This document shows positions 8,057 to 8,655 of a stretch of 8,655 nucleotides of DNA, one piece after another. Below the pieces are notes generated by a model. The model saw only the letters and a program-made list of their open reading frames with translations, had not been told where the DNA came from and made no database searches. The translations under genes were made by a program, and so were the position numbers. The stretch comes from an uncultured Clostridia bacterium (GTDB lineage Bacteria; Bacillota; Clostridia; Oscillospirales; Ruminococcaceae). The stretch's first letter is position 1. Each line of letters opens with the position of its first letter. The DNA lies in contig CALBGD010000470.1 of NCBI GenBank assembly GCA_937893735.1, forward strand, positions 1 through 8,655. The letters are read 5' to 3'.

Positions 8057-8070
8057 CCGCTGTATAGCGG
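8057..8070 (+). promoter_or_regulatory. Small hairpin in the yajC 5' leader
   Basis: CCGCT-GTAT-AGCGG is a perfect 5-bp stem with a tetraloop, about 17 nt after the expected start point and 9 nt before the GGAGG at 8080-8084. It could protect the 5' end or affect translation. No U-tract follows, so it is not a terminator. Confidence 0.4.
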
Positions 8071-8091
8071 TAAAAACATGGAGGACAACTA

Positions 8092-8490
8092 ATGGTTTCT
8101 ACACTCGCTATCATAAGCACTGCCGCTTCCGGCACGACAAACGCGGCGGGCGTTGGCAGTATGCTTACAATGCTCATTCCGCTGGCGCTCATCATTCTGT
8201 TTTTCTGGCTGTTCATTATCCGCCCGGAGAAGAAGCGCAACAAGGAAATGCAGGATATGCTCAGCAACATTCAGGTCGCTGACGAGGTAATCACAAACGG
8301 CGGCATTATCGGACGCGTTCTTTCCGTAAAGGAGGACACCGTTCTCATCGAGACAGGAAGCGACCGCACAAAGATCCGCGTGCTGAGATCCGCTATCGCA
8401 AAGAACAACACCGTTCATGAGGCTCCCGCTGAGGCTGCTCCCGCAAAGAAGAAAAAGGGCAAGGACGACAAGCCCGCTGAGATCAAGTAA
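8092..8490 (+). CDS. yajC: YajC, accessory subunit of the Sec protein translocase
   Basis: This 132-residue protein has one membrane segment (about 24-43, 'MLTMLIPLALIILFFWLFII') followed at once by the YajC signature 'IRPEKKRNKEMQDML' (43-57) and the conserved small domain 'VADEVITNGGIIGRV' (62-76). YajC associates with SecDF-YidC and the SecYEG channel in the membrane. It is dispensable in model bacteria, and its exact role remains unclear. The short N-terminus before the membrane segment is Ala/Ser/Thr-rich, and the tail (108-132) is Ala/Pro/Lys-rich and variable, giving a protein somewhat longer than the usual 90-110 residues. GGAGG (8080-8084) lies 7 nt before the ATG. The gene has its own promoter and terminator, and no secD or secF is seen within the window. 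Confidence 0.95.
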   Translation: MVSTLAIISTAASGTTNAAGVGSMLTMLIPLALIILFFWLFIIRPEKKRNKEMQDMLSNIQVADEVITNGGIIGRVLSVKEDTVLIETGSDRTKIRVLRSAIAKNNTVHEAPAEAAPAKKKKGKDDKPAEIK

Positions 8491-8503
8491 ATTAAGGTTT
8501 ACA

Positions 8504-8538
8504 AAAAAATCCCTCTTCATCACGAAGAGGGATTTTTT
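8504..8538 (+). terminator. Strong intrinsic terminator after yajC (bidirectional shape)
   Basis: TCCCTCTTC (8510-8518) pairs with GAAGAGGGA (8524-8532) around a 5-nt ATCAC loop. Six flanking A-T pairs extend the helix to 15 bp and provide a T6 tail. The A-tract on the other side makes it equally plausible for transcripts arriving from the right. Confidence 0.92.
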
Positions 8539-8546
8539 CATAGTAG

Positions 8547-8655
8547 GGGAGGGGCAAGCCCCTCCCGCTTTCATTGCGGCGCGTCCTGCGTTCTGTCGGT
8601 CAACCCCTCCGGCACTTTGTGCCCCCTCCCCCACTGGGGGGAGACACACTTTGGG
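8547..8655. repeat. GC-rich hairpin cluster, probable dispersed intergenic repeat (runs off window)
   Basis: Three perfect stems lie in 97 bp: GGGAGGGGC/GCCCCTCCC (8547-8555 with 8558-8566), GGCAC/GTGCC (8611-8615 with 8619-8623) and CTCCCCC/GGGGGAG (8626-8632 with 8637-8643). No coding frame fits and composition differs sharply from the genes. The 'CCCCTCCGGCAC...GTGCC.CCTCCCC' pattern resembles intergenic repeats I recall as common in gut Clostridia genomes, but only one copy is in view, so repeat status is inferred. Confidence 0.55.

Noticed and set aside
8089..8649. Open frame on the - strand (186 codons) covering yajC and the downstream repeat
   Set aside because: It would read through the yajC terminator and the hairpin repeat, and yajC is certain on the + strand.
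8547..8655. CRISPR array or RNA gene in the hairpin-rich tail
   Set aside because: No regularly spaced direct repeats are seen and the stems are independent short hairpins, not a known RNA fold.

Overview
The window looks like a chromosomal segment of a Gram-positive anaerobe of the Clostridia, most likely Oscillospiraceae/Ruminococcus-like. This is inferred from moderately high GC coding sequence with AT-rich promoters, strong AGGAG-type ribosome binding sites, consensus sigma-A promoters with 17-bp spacers, a NimA-type flavoprotein, and Rnf-family membrane proteins. No mobile element, CRISPR array, tRNA or rRNA is visible.

Layout. (1) Positions 1-1834, + strand: the 3' end of hemW, a pyridoxamine-phosphate-oxidase-fold (NimA-like) protein and a CE2-type SGNH esterase, tightly packed and closed by a hairpin terminator. 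(2) 1835-3559, - strand: guaB (IMP dehydrogenase) with its own terminator, a consensus promoter and a structured leader of about 165 nt. (3) 3665-7980, + strand: a promoter, then rpe, then three overlapping membrane-protein genes homologous to RnfD, RnfE and RnfA, then a membrane-anchored extracytoplasmic protein resembling the DUF4015 putative glycosyl hydrolase family. (4) 8005-8538, + strand: monocistronic yajC with its own promoter and a strong terminator. (5) 8547-8655: a GC-rich, hairpin-laden intergenic sequence that looks like a dispersed repeat and runs off the window.

The most interesting part is 4413-7980. The three Rnf homologues keep the family's fold landmarks and lengths but have lost most of the redox residues. 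The RnfD homologue has Gln where the FMN-carrying Thr is expected. The RnfE homologue has Ala and Ser at the two iron-sulfur Cys positions. The RnfA homologue has Asn at the first Cys and keeps only the second. No rnfB, rnfC or rnfG is present. The next gene encodes a single-pass extracytoplasmic protein whose DUF4015-like barrel also lacks the signature Asp. I infer a membrane complex descended from the Rnf/Nqr core that no longer moves electrons and has taken a carbohydrate- or cell-wall-related partner. Its substrate and function are unknown.
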